Shown here piece after piece: positions 8,253 through 17,643 of a stretch of DNA of 64,000 nucleotides. The DNA comes from Streptomyces sp. NBC_01451. GTDB lineage: Bacteria > Actinomycetota > Actinomycetes > Streptomycetales > Streptomycetaceae. The first letter of the stretch is position 1; every line of letters starts with the position of its first letter. Made by a program: the position numbers and the translations under genes. The notes under the pieces are model-generated. The model ran no database searches, was not told the origin of the DNA, and saw only the letters and a list, made by a program, of their open reading frames with translations. The DNA lies in contig NZ_CP109479.1 of assembly GCF_036227485.1 (NCBI RefSeq), positions 7,068,001-7,132,000 on the forward strand. The letters run 5' to 3'.

Positions 8253-10154
8253 ATGTGCGGCATCGCAGGCTGGGCCGGCCGCGAAGGCGGACCGGCCGGG
8301 CAGGAGGCCGGACTCGCGGCCGGCATGGCGCGGACAATGACCTGCCGGGGCCCGGACGACTCGGGCGCCTGGGCGGACAGCCGGGCCACGCTGATCCACA
8401 CCAGACTGGCGGTCATCGACGTGAGCGGTGGCCGCCAGCCCATGACCGCCGGGCCCGACGGACGTACGGACGCCGGCGCGGGCGCGGCGGGCCAGGAGCC
8501 GTCCGCGGTCCTCTCCTACAACGGCGAGGTCTACAACTTCCGGGAACTGCGCACCGAGCTGACCGGGCTCGGCCACCGCTTCGTCACCCGCAGCGACACC
8601 GAGGTGGTGCTCCACGCCTACCTGGAGTGGGGCGAGCGGTGTGTCGAGCACCTGGAGGGCATGTTCGCGTTCGCGGTCTGGGACCCGCGCCGCCGCACCC
8701 TGCTGCTCGCCCGCGACCGGTTCGGCATCAAGCCGCTCTACTACGCGCAGACCGCCGGCGGCCTGGTGTTCGGCTCCGAGCCCAAGACCCTGCTCGCGCA
8801 TCCCGCCGTGCGTCCCGTCGTCGACATCGACGGACTGCGGGTGCTGTTCTCGATGGCCCGCGCCCCCGGCGAGAGCGTCTACCGCGACATCCGCGACCTG
8901 CCGCCGGGCCACACCCTGACCCTGGGCCCGGACGGCGGCGTACGGCTGCGCCGCTACTGGCAGCTGGAGGCCCGCCCGCACGAGGACGGCCTCGACGACA
9001 CCGTGCGCACCGTGCGTGAACTGCTGGAGAGCAGCGTCTCCCGCGAACTGGTCGCGGACGTGCCGCTGAGCGTGCTGCTCTCCGGCGGGCTCGACTCCAG
9101 TGCCGTCGCCGCCCTCGCGGCCCGCGCCCTGGCCCGCGAGGGCGGCGGCAAGGTCCGCACCGCGACCGTCACCTACAGCGGCTACAGCGACAACTTCCAG
9201 CCCGACCTGGTGCGCAGCGCCCCCGACGCACCGTACGCACGGGCCGTCGCCGAGCACGTCGGCTCCGACCACCTGGAGATCGAGCTCAGCACCGCCGACC
9301 TGATCGACCCGGTGGCGCGCCGCGCCGTGCTCCGCGCCCAGGACGTGCCGGCTCCCTTCGGGGACATGGACACCTCCACCTACCAGGCGTTCGCGGGGGT
9401 GCGGCCGTACTGCAAGGTCGCGCTCACCGGCGAGAGCGCCGACGAGATCTTCGGCGGCTACAGCTGGGTGCACATCCCCGACCTGGCGTACGAGGAGCAG
9501 TTCCCCTGGGTCGCCTTCGAGCAGTGGCATCCGGGCACCCGGGAAGGGCTGGGGCAGGGGCTGCTGTCCGCCGGGTTCAAGAGCCGCCTCGACATGGGCA
9601 CGTACTACGCGGAGCGGTACGCCGAGGCCATGGCCGGCATCCCCCGGCTGACCGGGGAGGACGCCGAGGAGCGGCGGGCCCGCGAGGTCTGCCATCTGCA
9701 CCTGACCCACTGGCTGCCCCGGCTCCTGGAGCGCAACGACCGGCTGAGCATGATCTCCGGGCTGGAGGTGCGGGTGCCGTTCTGCGACCCCCGGCTGGTG
9801 CAGTACGCGTACAACATCCCGTGGGCGATGAAGACGTTCGACGGCCGGGAGAAGAGTCTGCTGCGGGCGGCCGTGAGCGACCTGCTGCCCGAGCAGGTCC
9901 TCGAACGGCCCAAGGCGCCGTTCCCGGTCAGCCAGGACACGACGTACACCAAGGCGCTGCACGAGGAGTTCGCGGAGGTGCTGGCCGATCCGTCGTCCCC
10001 GGTCCTTCGGTTGCTGGACCTCGACAGGGCCCGCCACGTCGTCTCCGCGGAGGGCGAGGCGGAGGCCCGTGACTGGCTCCATCGCATGAACGTCGAGATG
10101 GTCCTCCAGGTGAACACCTGGCTGGTGGGGCTCGGGGACTGCCTGGAGCTGTGA
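8253..10154 (+). CDS. asnB: Asparagine synthetase-like glutamine amidotransferase (AsnB type)
   Basis: 633 residues from ATG 8253 behind AAGGAG. MCGIAGW exposes the N-terminal Cys2 nucleophile of a class II glutaminase domain (about residues 2-215). The synthetase domain carries the ATP-binding PP-loop SGGLDSS near residue 277 and the ALTGESADEIFGGY motif near 390. Canonical asparagine synthesis is possible. Homologues in type II polyketide clusters (FdmV, OxyD, and those of lysolipin and xantholipin) instead amidate a carboxylate of the starter or of the polyketide. Its placement between the MarR-linked membrane protein and a SARP regulator favours that role, suggesting a nitrogen-containing product such as a lactam or amide. 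Confidence 0.88.
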   Translation: MCGIAGWAGREGGPAGQEAGLAAGMARTMTCRGPDDSGAWADSRATLIHTRLAVIDVSGGRQPMTAGPDGRTDAGAGAAGQEPSAVLSYNGEVYNFRELRTELTGLGHRFVTRSDTEVVLHAYLEWGERCVEHLEGMFAFAVWDPRRRTLLLARDRFGIKPLYYAQTAGGLVFGSEPKTLLAHPAVRPVVDIDGLRVLFSMARAPGESVYRDIRDLPPGHTLTLGPDGGVRLRRYWQLEARPHEDGLDDTVRTVRELLESSVSRELVADVPLSVLLSGGLDSSAVAALAARALAREGGGKVRTATVTYSGYSDNFQPDLVRSAPDAPYARAVAEHVGSDHLEIELSTADLIDPVARRAVLRAQDVPAPFGDMDTSTYQAFAGVRPYCKVALTGESADEIFGGYSWVHIPDLAYEEQFPWVAFEQWHPGTREGLGQGLLSAGFKSRLDMGTYYAERYAEAMAGIPRLTGEDAEERRAREVCHLHLTHWLPRLLERNDRLSMISGLEVRVPFCDPRLVQYAYNIPWAMKTFDGREKSLLRAAVSDLLPEQVLERPKAPFPVSQDTTYTKALHEEFAEVLADPSSPVLRLLDLDRARHVVSAEGEAEARDWLHRMNVEMVLQVNTWLVGLGDCLEL

Positions 10155-10174
10155 CCCGGGCCCTCCCTTCCGTC

Positions 10175-10222
10175 CGCGCACGACTCAGGGGCGCCCCGAA
10201 GAGCGCCCCTGAGTCGTGCGCG
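10175..10222. terminator. Perfect 20-bp hairpin between convergent genes
   Basis: The arms at 10175-10194 and 10203-10222 are exact complements over 20 bp with the eight-base loop CCCGAAGA. It sits between the stop of the AsnB gene and the stop of the SARP gene (10230) and can terminate both. Confidence 0.85.
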
Positions 10223-10229
10223 GTCGCCG

Positions 10230-12071
10230 TCAGACGGCGGCGTGGGGTGCGGTCGTGCGCAGCGCCGTGCGCAGGAGGTACGGCAGGCGGTACTGGAAGA
10301 AGCGGTGCGAGGAGGCGTCGCTGACGAGGTCGACCTCCAGGAGCAGGAACTCCACCAGTTCCTCCAGCAGTTCCTCGGTCTCGTCGGGGTCCCGGCCCAG
10401 GGCGCGGGCCGCGTTCTCCACGGTCAGCACGTCCTCACCCGCTCCGGCCAGCTTGGCCAGCGCGTCGCGCAAGGCCGGTGTGAGGCCCTGGCAGCGCCGG
10501 ACGACGTGGTGGAAGGGGCTCGGACGCTGGCAGGCGACGGTCGCGGGGCGATCCCTGCTCATCCAGTCGATGAGCTGCCGTATCGACCAGTGCGGACGCA
10601 GCCCGAGCAGACCGGCCGCCTCCACCACGGGGCCCGGAAGCCCGCCGCACAGGTCGATGAGCGTGCCCAGGGACGAGGCGTCGGCCAGGAGCCGCTCCCG
10701 CCCCAGCACTTGCAGGGCGAGCCCCCTGGACTGGTCCGCGGGGAGCCGCGGTACGTCCACGGGCGTCCCGAGCTTGCCGCCGTACAGCCGTCGGTAGCCG
10801 GCCACCAGCAGACCCGACCGGGAGTGCGCCGGGACCAGATCGGCGACCTGGTCGGCGGCACCGACGTCGTCGACGACCAGCAGCACGCGGCGGGTGGCGA
10901 GCCAGGACTGGAGAATCCTGGCCCGCCCGGGTCTGGTCGTGGGCAGCTCGGAGCGCCGGCATCCGATCGCCTCCAGCAGGTCCGCCAGCACGTCCTCCAC
11001 GGTCCGTGGCGCGGACGGGTCCCCGAAGGACACGTACAGCCGCCCGTCGGGGAAGGCGTCGCCCAGGCCGTGGGCGACGGAGACGGCGAGGGCCGTGGTG
11101 CCCGCGCCGGGCGGCCCGGCCACCGCGACGCAGCGCGCGCCGTCCGTGCCGCCCGGCTCCGTGAGCAGCCGGGTGATCCGGGAGATCTCGGCCGTCCGTC
11201 CGACGAGCGGCACGTCCGGGGGCAGCGTCACCAGGGGCTCGTCGTGCGGGCCCTCGGCGTGGGTGCCGATCACGGTGGTCCGTTCCATGGGCAGGTCGAG
11301 CCCGCGGTCGCCGGCCAGGACCTGCTGGTGCAGTCGCTGGAGCTCCGAGCAGGGCTCCAGCCCCAGCTCCCGGGTGAGCATCCGGCGGATGCGCTGGAAG
11401 ACCTCCAGGGCGTCCGGCCGCCGGCCCGCCCGGTAGAGCGACAGCATCAGCTTGGCGTGCAGTCCCTCGCGGGTCGGGTTGTCGGCGGCCAGGCCGCTGA
11501 GTTCGCTGATCAGACGGTGATGGCGGCCGAGGAGGAGATCGGCGTCGATCCGTTCCTCCATCACCTCGTAGCGCTGTTCCTCCAGCCTGAGGGCGTCGAT
11601 GCCCACGATCGGGCCGGGAGCCAGGTCACTGAGAGCGGGCCCCCGCCACACGGCGAGGGCCCGGTGGAGCAGATCGGCGGCCTCGGCCACCGCGCCGCGT
11701 TCCATGACCTCCCTGCCCCGTGCCGCGAGCTCGGTGAACTCCTGTGCGTCCAGGCAGCCCTGAGGCATGGAGAGCCGGTAGCCGCCGGGGGTGGTCAGAA
11801 GTGCCTGGGACGAGTCGGCACTGCCCGGGGGCTGCGTCTCACCGAGTCCTGGCAGTTTGCGCAGTTGGTAGATGTAGGTCTGCAGGGTGGTGGCGGCGCT
11901 GCACGGCGGATGCTCTTCCCACAGCTCCTCGACCAGTTGATGCAGGGGAACCGTGGTGTTGGCCCTCAGGGCCAGCAGCGCGAGGACCTGACGTACTTTC
12001 GGGGCGGATGGCGTGACGTGTACGCCGTCATGCACGACTTGCAGCGTTCCGAGTAAACCGATCTGCAGCAC
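10230..12071 (-). CDS. SARP family pathway regulator with NB-ARC ATPase domain
   Basis: 613 residues from GTG 12071 behind GGGAGGG. Order of domains: OmpR-type winged helix (about 1-95, IGLLGTLQV start, TLQTYIYQLRK recognition region), bacterial transcriptional activator domain (about 100-250), then an NB-ARC-like ATPase with P-loop AGPPGAGTT near 316-323 and Walker B VLLVVDDVG. It is shorter than AfsR because the tetratricopeptide tail is absent, with about 100 helical residues after the ATPase. SARPs activate antibiotic clusters by binding direct heptamer repeats near -35 elements. It is divergent from the MFS exporter and is the probable activator of this polyketide cluster. Confidence 0.9.
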   Translation of the reverse strand: MLQIGLLGTLQVVHDGVHVTPSAPKVRQVLALLALRANTTVPLHQLVEELWEEHPPCSAATTLQTYIYQLRKLPGLGETQPPGSADSSQALLTTPGGYRLSMPQGCLDAQEFTELAARGREVMERGAVAEAADLLHRALAVWRGPALSDLAPGPIVGIDALRLEEQRYEVMEERIDADLLLGRHHRLISELSGLAADNPTREGLHAKLMLSLYRAGRRPDALEVFQRIRRMLTRELGLEPCSELQRLHQQVLAGDRGLDLPMERTTVIGTHAEGPHDEPLVTLPPDVPLVGRTAEISRITRLLTEPGGTDGARCVAVAGPPGAGTTALAVSVAHGLGDAFPDGRLYVSFGDPSAPRTVEDVLADLLEAIGCRRSELPTTRPGRARILQSWLATRRVLLVVDDVGAADQVADLVPAHSRSGLLVAGYRRLYGGKLGTPVDVPRLPADQSRGLALQVLGRERLLADASSLGTLIDLCGGLPGPVVEAAGLLGLRPHWSIRQLIDWMSRDRPATVACQRPSPFHHVVRRCQGLTPALRDALAKLAGAGEDVLTVENAARALGRDPDETEELLEELVEFLLLEVDLVSDASSHRFFQYRLPYLLRTALRTTAPHAAV

Positions 12072-12299
12072 TGGCCCTCCCGTTAATCGCATCTGACACA
12101 GCCTGATGCCCGACGTGAGCGTGCGGTTGATCCCTTGACTCTTGCTTGAGCTGCGCTCGACACGCGAGAGCGATTCGAGGTCTGTCTCAAAACGCTCGGT
12201 AGCGATCACCTCACCTAGGGGTACGCTACACAAAGCATTCATATGCTAGAAGCATTTAGTTGCGAAAAGTCGCGCATGCGCCTGACAAGGAGTTCCCGA
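12072..12299. promoter_or_regulatory. Divergent promoter region of SARP and exporter genes
   Basis: This 228-bp region is shared by the SARP and MFS genes. It holds an AT-rich segment at about 12220-12265 with a repeated AAGCATT (12233-12239 and 12250-12256, 17 bases apart) around a CATATG core. I could not find a convincing SARP heptamer array by eye. The exact promoter elements are not resolved. Confidence 0.35.
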
Positions 12300-13910
12300 A
12301 TGACGCACCCCGGCGCGGGACGTGCGAGCGGAGCGGCAGCTCCTGCTCAACCGCTGCCGCCACGCTTCCCCCTTCTGCTCGCGTCGCTTCTGCTGACCAG
12401 CGCCATGTCGATGCTCGACCAGTCGATCGTCGCCACCGCGGGGCCGAGCATGACCGGTGACCTGGGAGCCCTGGACCTGTACAGCTGGACGTTCACGGCG
12501 TACATGCTCACGTTCAGCGTGGCCATGCCCATCTACGGGAAACTCGGGGACATCTTCGGGCGCCGGACCGTCTACCTCTCCGCCGTGCTGATCTTCCTCG
12601 TGGGCTCCGCCGCCTGCGGCGCCGCCGGTTCGATGGGCCAGCTCATCGTGTTCCGGGCGCTCCAGGGGCTGGGCGGGGGCGGGCTCCAGGTGAGCGCCTT
12701 CTCCGTGCTGGGCGATCTGATGCCGCCCCGGCAACGCGCGAAGTACCAGGGGTGGTTCGCCGGGGTCATGGTGATCGCCAACCTGGCCGGACCGCTGGCC
12801 GGCGGTGTGCTGACGGACCAACTGGGCTGGCGCTGGATCTTCTACGTCAACGTCCCGCTCGGGCTCCTCGCCCTCGCGGGCCTCGCCACCCTGCTGCCCC
12901 GCGCCGCCCGCCGCGAGGCACGCCCGCGGATCGACTACTCCGGTACGGCACTGCTCTGCCTCCTCATCGGATGTCTGGTTCTGGCCACCGACCGGGCCGG
13001 CCGGGACGGCTGGACCGACCTGGGGGTCGTCGCGCTCGGCGCCGGGGCGGTGCTGACGGCCGTGCTGTGGGTCTGGCGGGAGCGGTCCGCCCCCGAACCG
13101 ATCGTCCCGCTGGGCCTGTTCGCGGACCGCACGTTCACCATCTGCGTGGCCGTGGCCTTCGGGGTCAGCTTCGCGTTCTTCGGCTGCGTCAACTTCGTTC
13201 CGCTCTTCTACCAGGCCGCCCTGGGCGTCAGCGCCACCCGGACCGGGCTGCTCTTCCTCCCGGCGATGATCGGCCTGGCGGTGGCCACGGTCGTGGCGGG
13301 ACAGGTGATCTCGAAGACCGGACGGTACAAGTGGTTCCCGGTGGCGAGCACGGCGCTGGCGGCGGTCGCCGCCGCCGTCATGTCGCTGACGTCGCAGGAC
13401 ACCAGCGCCATGGCCGTCGCGCTCCTGCTCGCCGTCATGGGCATCGGGGTCGGGCTGTCCTCCCAGGTGACCACGCTCGTCGCCCAGAGCACCGCGCCCC
13501 GGCAGCACATGGGGGTGAGCACCTCCACGGTGGGCCTCGCGCGCAACCTGGGCACGGCCTTCGGCGCCACGGTCTTCGGCTCGATCCTCAACGCCCGGCT
13601 GGCCACCGAGGCGGCGCGTCTGCTCCCCGCGGAGACGGCCGACCGGATCGTCTCGGGCACCTGGGACCCCGCCGATTCGGGCTCCCTCGCCCCTCGCACG
13701 GCCGAGGCGGTCTCGGAGGTCTACGGCAACGCGATGTCGACGGTCTTCCTCTCGGCCGTACCGGTCCTGCTGGTCGGCCTCGTGCTGGCCCTGCTGCTGA
13801 AGGACGTGCGACTGGAGGCGCGCGGGCCGGGCGGCCCGGGCGGGCCGGGTGGACCCGGCAGCCCCGGGGGCCCCGGCGGCCCGAGCGAGAAGCTCGGCGC
13901 GGGTGGGTGA
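12300..13910 (+). CDS. DHA2 family MFS drug exporter
   Basis: 536 residues from ATG 12300 behind AAGGAG. Fourteen hydrophobic segments fit the DHA2 (14-TM) drug:proton antiporter class. Hallmarks include motif D1-like SMLDQSIVATAGPSM in helix 1, motif A GKLGDIFGRRT in the helix 2-3 loop, and the WRWIFYVNVPLGL stretch near residue 178. It is divergent from the SARP gene and is the likely self-resistance exporter of the polyketide. The cytoplasmic C-terminus is odd: after helix 14 it ends with a collagen-like run of Gly-Pro-Gly repeats (about residues 512-530) before a short charged end. The exporter class is very sure. Confidence 0.9.
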   Translation: MTHPGAGRASGAAAPAQPLPPRFPLLLASLLLTSAMSMLDQSIVATAGPSMTGDLGALDLYSWTFTAYMLTFSVAMPIYGKLGDIFGRRTVYLSAVLIFLVGSAACGAAGSMGQLIVFRALQGLGGGGLQVSAFSVLGDLMPPRQRAKYQGWFAGVMVIANLAGPLAGGVLTDQLGWRWIFYVNVPLGLLALAGLATLLPRAARREARPRIDYSGTALLCLLIGCLVLATDRAGRDGWTDLGVVALGAGAVLTAVLWVWRERSAPEPIVPLGLFADRTFTICVAVAFGVSFAFFGCVNFVPLFYQAALGVSATRTGLLFLPAMIGLAVATVVAGQVISKTGRYKWFPVASTALAAVAAAVMSLTSQDTSAMAVALLLAVMGIGVGLSSQVTTLVAQSTAPRQHMGVSTSTVGLARNLGTAFGATVFGSILNARLATEAARLLPAETADRIVSGTWDPADSGSLAPRTAEAVSEVYGNAMSTVFLSAVPVLLVGLVLALLLKDVRLEARGPGGPGGPGGPGSPGGPGGPSEKLGAGG

Positions 13911-13928
13911 GCGCCGCTCCCGGCGGCG

Positions 13929-14195
13929 TCAGCGGAGGTCCGTGTCCTCCCACACCTCGGCGAGGTCGCCCCACACCGCGCGTTCATGGGCCGGCAGGTC
14001 CGAGAGCGAGGCCGGGGTCAGACATTCGGGGTGGCCCGGAAACGGGACAGCGGGCGGGACGGTCGGCGGGACGGTGTACGGGGTGAATCCGTAGCACTCC
14101 GGTGGGGTCAGGGCGCCGAAGCACTGGCCCACGGCCACCAGTCCCGCCGCCATGTCGTGCCACGCCCTCCGCAGCCATGTCCTTACGTCGCGCAC
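13929..14195 (-). CDS. Small actinobacterial protein (possibly DUF6059-like)
   Basis: 88 residues from GTG 14195 behind GAAGGGAG. The N-terminus is an amphipathic basic helix (RDVRTWLRRAWHDMAAGLVAVGQ). A Pro-rich middle (PYTVPPTVPPAVPFPGHPE) follows, and the end is acidic and helical (LPAHERAVWGDLAEVWEDTD). The layout resembles short DUF6059-type proteins found beside regulators in Streptomyces clusters, but I cannot confirm the family. It is convergent with the MFS exporter and lies before the LAL regulator. Coding potential is supported by the ribosome site and composition; function is unknown. Confidence 0.5.
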   Translation of the reverse strand: MRDVRTWLRRAWHDMAAGLVAVGQCFGALTPPECYGFTPYTVPPTVPPAVPFPGHPECLTPASLSDLPAHERAVWGDLAEVWEDTDLR

Positions 14196-14473
14196 GACGA
14201 CTCCCTTCGCCCGGATGCCGGGGGCCGAAGCTAGTTCCCCGCGCTTGAAGGCGGCTGGGGCGGACGTCCAGTGCCGCGCCGACGGTGTCCGGCGGGGGAC
14301 GAGTCGTGGCCCAGCGGGCTTCGAGTGCGGGCGGGCATGGTGTTACCGGGGGTCAGGACCACGGCCTGGTGGACCTCCGACCGGCAGGCTGGGCGTGTCG
14401 TCTCCCCCGTGGCGCCGCGCCCAGCCTTCGCCCCGCCCGCCGCCCCTGAGGCCCGGGCGAGGGCGGGAGGTCC

Positions 14474-17464
14474 TCACGGCGGGTCGGCCCGGGGGCCGGC
14501 TTCGGGAACACCGCCCAGCGCCGCCGTCAGCTCGCCCCTCCTCCGGATGCCCAACTTCCGGTAGGCGCTGGTCAGATGGGTTTCCACCGTGCGCCGGGCC
14601 ACGTGCAGGAGTTCCGCGATCTCCGTGTTCGTACGGCCCTCCACCGCGAGTTCCGCGATCCGGCGCTCGCTCGCCGTCAGTGTCGTCGTCGTGCTGCGGG
14701 CGCCGCCCTCGCGGAGGGACTCGTCGGCTGCGGAACGCAGGCGTACGGCGCCCAGGTGCTCGGCGCGTTCGGCCGCTTCGCGCAGCGACTTGCGGGCTCG
14801 GGCGCGTTCGCCGGCGGCGGTCAGCTGACGGCCCCGGGCGATCAGGGCCGGGATCAGTTCCGTCTCGACAGCGGCTTCGCGCAGGACCCGTACCGCCTCC
14901 TCGGACAGGTCGAGGCCGCGGCGCCCGCCCGTCGCCGTGCCGAGTATCCGCAGTGAACGGCCCACCAGGCGCGGGGTGTTCCACACCCGGGCCAGCCGCA
15001 GTTCCTCCTCGGCCAGCGCGAGTGCCTCCCGGGGGTGTCCGAGGGCCAGTTGGCACTGTGCGGCGGCGGCCCGCCAGGGGGTGACCACCGGGCTCAGTAC
15101 GTCGCGTGCGGACTGGCGGCGCCCGCACTCCAGGAAGTCCCCGAGGGCGCCGGCCGCGTCACCGGAGGCGCCGCGCACCACTCCCCGCGCGTAGAGGAAA
15201 CGGTTCAACTCCCAGGAGTCGTGCGCCTCCCGCAGGTCGAAGGCACCGGCGAGCTGCCCGGCCTCTTCGAGGCGGCCGGTCTCGACGAGGGCGAGCAGTA
15301 CGTGCGCCTCCACGTTCGTCGGTCCGGTTCCGGTGGCGGTGCCCGTGCCCGTCCCGGCCGCGGATCCGATCTCGGCCGTAGCCCGGGCGTCCCCGGTCCC
15401 GGCCACCCACTCCAGCCCGAACCTGAACCCCGCTCCGGGACCGCCACCGGACCCGGGCCCCGTCCCGGCCCCCGTTCCGTCCCTCCGCCACGACTCCTCG
15501 TCGCCCAGCAGCTGCCCGTAGTCGCCGCGGGCGGCGGCTATGTCGGCGCGAACGTTCAGCAGGGCCTCGTGCATCGGGTGGAGCAGCGTCGGGCGTTGGC
15601 CGGTCAGGCCCCGTTCCGTGAGGCGTTCCGCCTCGTCGAGCTCGTCGGCCCACTGGGCCACCGCCGCCGCCGTGCCGAGCAGGAACGGCTCCGCCAGTGG
15701 CACGGCCGGCTCCGCCAGCAGGGCACGCACCCGTTTCATGGCGGCGTCCGCCGAGATCAGGCCCGCTGTCGCCTCGTACCGTACGAGGAGGGCGTGGCCG
15801 GCCGGGCCGAGTGTGTGCGGGGAGTGTTCGGCGGTCTCGTGCAGCCGGCGGTACATCTCCTCGCGGATCGTCTGGTCGTGGTCGGAGAGGAGCGCCGAGG
15901 CGGTCTGGACCGTGCGGAGCAGGTCCGGGTGGTCCGTCAACTGGCCGTCCAGGTTGTGCAGCAGGGCCACCGCCGCGCGGGCCTCGCCGCGTCTGGCCAG
16001 CGCCGTGCCCAGGGCCACCGCCGCCTGGACGCGGTACTGCGGCAGGCCCGGCAGCCGCATCGCCTCCGTGAGCCGGGGGATGGCCGCCGAGGAACGTACG
16101 GCGGCGAACTCCAGCGAGCCCAGCTCGGTCAGCACCTCGGCCCGGCGCCCGTCCGACATCGGCTCGTCCAGCGCCCGGCGCATCAGGACCACCGCGTCGT
16201 CGGAACGGTCGTCGCGGACGGCGCCGCCGGCCGCGTCGAGCAGGACGTCCGTCGCCCACACCTCGCCCATCGTGCCCGAGCGCAGCAGCAGTTCGGCCAC
16301 CGTCGCCGCCGGGACACCGCGTCGCAGCATCGCCTCGGCCGCCGCCCCGTGCGCGGCCTGCCGGTCGGCGGCGCACCAGCCGGCGAGCACCGCGTCCCGC
16401 AGCAGCGGGTGGGCGTAGCGGGGCAGCCCGTCGTCGCGGAGGCGCAGCATGCCGAGCCGGGGCATGGCGGTCAGCCAGCCCCTTACCCGGGCCGGGTCGG
16501 CTCCGAGGGTGTCCGCGGTCTCGGTGAAGAGGTCGACGTCGGCGCCCCCCGGCAACTCGTCCAGCGCGGCGAGCACCCGCGCCGCCTCGGCCGTCGCCGC
16601 CCCGGCGCAGTCCAGCCACCACGCCACCGCCGCCGGATACGCCCCCGGATACAGCGCCGCGCACGTCTCCGGCAGCGCGGCCGGGGCGCCGGTGGCGTTC
16701 AGGTCCTCCAGCAGCGCGCGCAGGAGCAGCGGGTTGCCCGCACCCGCCCGGACGTAGTCCGCCACCCACGTCTCCGGTACGTCGCCGACGGCCGAACGCA
16801 CCAGGTCCGCCGCCGCGTCGCGGCTCAGCGGGGCGAGGGTGTGGGTGCGTACGAGGGCGGGGGAGAGGGTGTGGACGAGGCCGGCGGACGGCGGGTCCAC
16901 GTCGTACTGGCTGCGCTCCGTCACCAGCAGCAGTACCGGTAATCGGTCCACCCTGCGCGCCGCCTCGATCAGCCAGCAGCGCGAGTCCTCGTCCGCGAGG
17001 TGCACGTCGTCCACGGCGACCAGCACCGGACCCTCGGCCGCGTACGCGCGCAGCAGCCGCCAGAGCCGTGCGGCGGGCGGCAGCGGCCCGTCCGGAGCAC
17101 CGGAGGCTTCGGCAGGGGGGCCGGGCGGAGCCGAGGAAGTCAACTCCTGGAGAGGAGAAAGCAGTTGCTCCACCACGGCCAGGCGGATGTCGGTCGCGCC
17201 GCCCCCGGCGGAGCAGCGGACGCGCAGGACGCGCATGCCGTGCGTCTCCGCGTGCCCGGTGGCGGCCTCCAGGAGTGCGGTGCGGCCGGTGCCGGTCGCA
17301 CCGCGCAGCAGGACCAGGCGGCCCGTACCCTCGCGGGCGCGTGCCGCCTCCTCGGCCACCAGTGCCAGAGCCTCCCGGCGCTCATACAGCGTTGAGGACG
17401 CAGATGACGATGACGACGACGATGGGAATGCGGACGGGGACGACCATGGGGCGGGGGTTGGCAT
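14474..17464 (-). CDS. LAL-type LuxR regulator with AAA ATPase domain
   Basis: 996 residues from ATG 17464 behind CAGGAGG. After a Ser-rich leader, an ATPase domain shows P-loop RGATGTGRTALL near residues 53-64 and Walker B VLVAVDDVHLADED near 150. A long helical tetratricopeptide-like middle follows, and a C-terminal LuxR helix-turn-helix covers about 925-985 (LTASERRIAELAVEGRTNTEIAELL). An internal Gly/Thr-rich insertion near residue 660-720 looks like a slipped repeat (GTGTGTATGTG). LALs (MalT, PikD) act as pathway activators. It lies between the polyketide block and the CIS and is divergent from the CIS-side LuxR gene, so its target could be either. Confidence 0.88.
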   Translation of the reverse strand: MPTPAPWSSPSAFPSSSSSSSASSTLYERREALALVAEEAARAREGTGRLVLLRGATGTGRTALLEAATGHAETHGMRVLRVRCSAGGGATDIRLAVVEQLLSPLQELTSSAPPGPPAEASGAPDGPLPPAARLWRLLRAYAAEGPVLVAVDDVHLADEDSRCWLIEAARRVDRLPVLLLVTERSQYDVDPPSAGLVHTLSPALVRTHTLAPLSRDAAADLVRSAVGDVPETWVADYVRAGAGNPLLLRALLEDLNATGAPAALPETCAALYPGAYPAAVAWWLDCAGAATAEAARVLAALDELPGGADVDLFTETADTLGADPARVRGWLTAMPRLGMLRLRDDGLPRYAHPLLRDAVLAGWCAADRQAAHGAAAEAMLRRGVPAATVAELLLRSGTMGEVWATDVLLDAAGGAVRDDRSDDAVVLMRRALDEPMSDGRRAEVLTELGSLEFAAVRSSAAIPRLTEAMRLPGLPQYRVQAAVALGTALARRGEARAAVALLHNLDGQLTDHPDLLRTVQTASALLSDHDQTIREEMYRRLHETAEHSPHTLGPAGHALLVRYEATAGLISADAAMKRVRALLAEPAVPLAEPFLLGTAAAVAQWADELDEAERLTERGLTGQRPTLLHPMHEALLNVRADIAAARGDYGQLLGDEESWRRDGTGAGTGPGSGGGPGAGFRFGLEWVAGTGDARATAEIGSAAGTGTGTATGTGPTNVEAHVLLALVETGRLEEAGQLAGAFDLREAHDSWELNRFLYARGVVRGASGDAAGALGDFLECGRRQSARDVLSPVVTPWRAAAAQCQLALGHPREALALAEEELRLARVWNTPRLVGRSLRILGTATGGRRGLDLSEEAVRVLREAAVETELIPALIARGRQLTAAGERARARKSLREAAERAEHLGAVRLRSAADESLREGGARSTTTTLTASERRIAELAVEGRTNTEIAELLHVARRTVETHLTSAYRKLGIRRRGELTAALGGVPEAGPRADPP

Positions 17465-17643
17465 GTCTGCCTCCTGTCTTGGGTAGGGACTGGCCGGTCT
17501 AGTGGTCGAACTGGTGGCCGATCTCGTGGTGTGTCTCGTGGTGGTCCACGATTGTGCGCGCCCCATGCGTCACAGAAGTGTGGGCTGTGCACGTCTGCCA
17601 CCGACCCCTCGAAGGTGGCGGCACCTGACCCTGGGGGCAGTTC
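17465..17643. promoter_or_regulatory. Divergent region between LAL and LuxR genes
   Basis: This 179-bp region contains short direct repeats of TCTCGTGGTG (about 17524-17542) and several GTGG-rich words. No clean -10/-35 pair is evident. It must carry the promoters of both regulators. Confidence 0.3.

Noticed and set aside
8253..10154. Housekeeping asparagine synthetase
   Set aside because: Not excluded biochemically, but the location inside a polyketide tailoring region between pathway regulators makes a biosynthetic amidotransferase more likely.
7707..10181. Very long antisense frame (824 codons) opposite the AsnB gene
   Set aside because: It has shadow composition (Arg/Gly/Val/Gln) with no domain, and the sense frame has all catalytic motifs and third-position GC bias. 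Many similar antisense frames exist across the window and were left out.
14196..14473. Possible small gene in the 278-bp gap before the LAL stop
   Set aside because: Frames here lack ribosome sites and coding character; no clear hairpin either.
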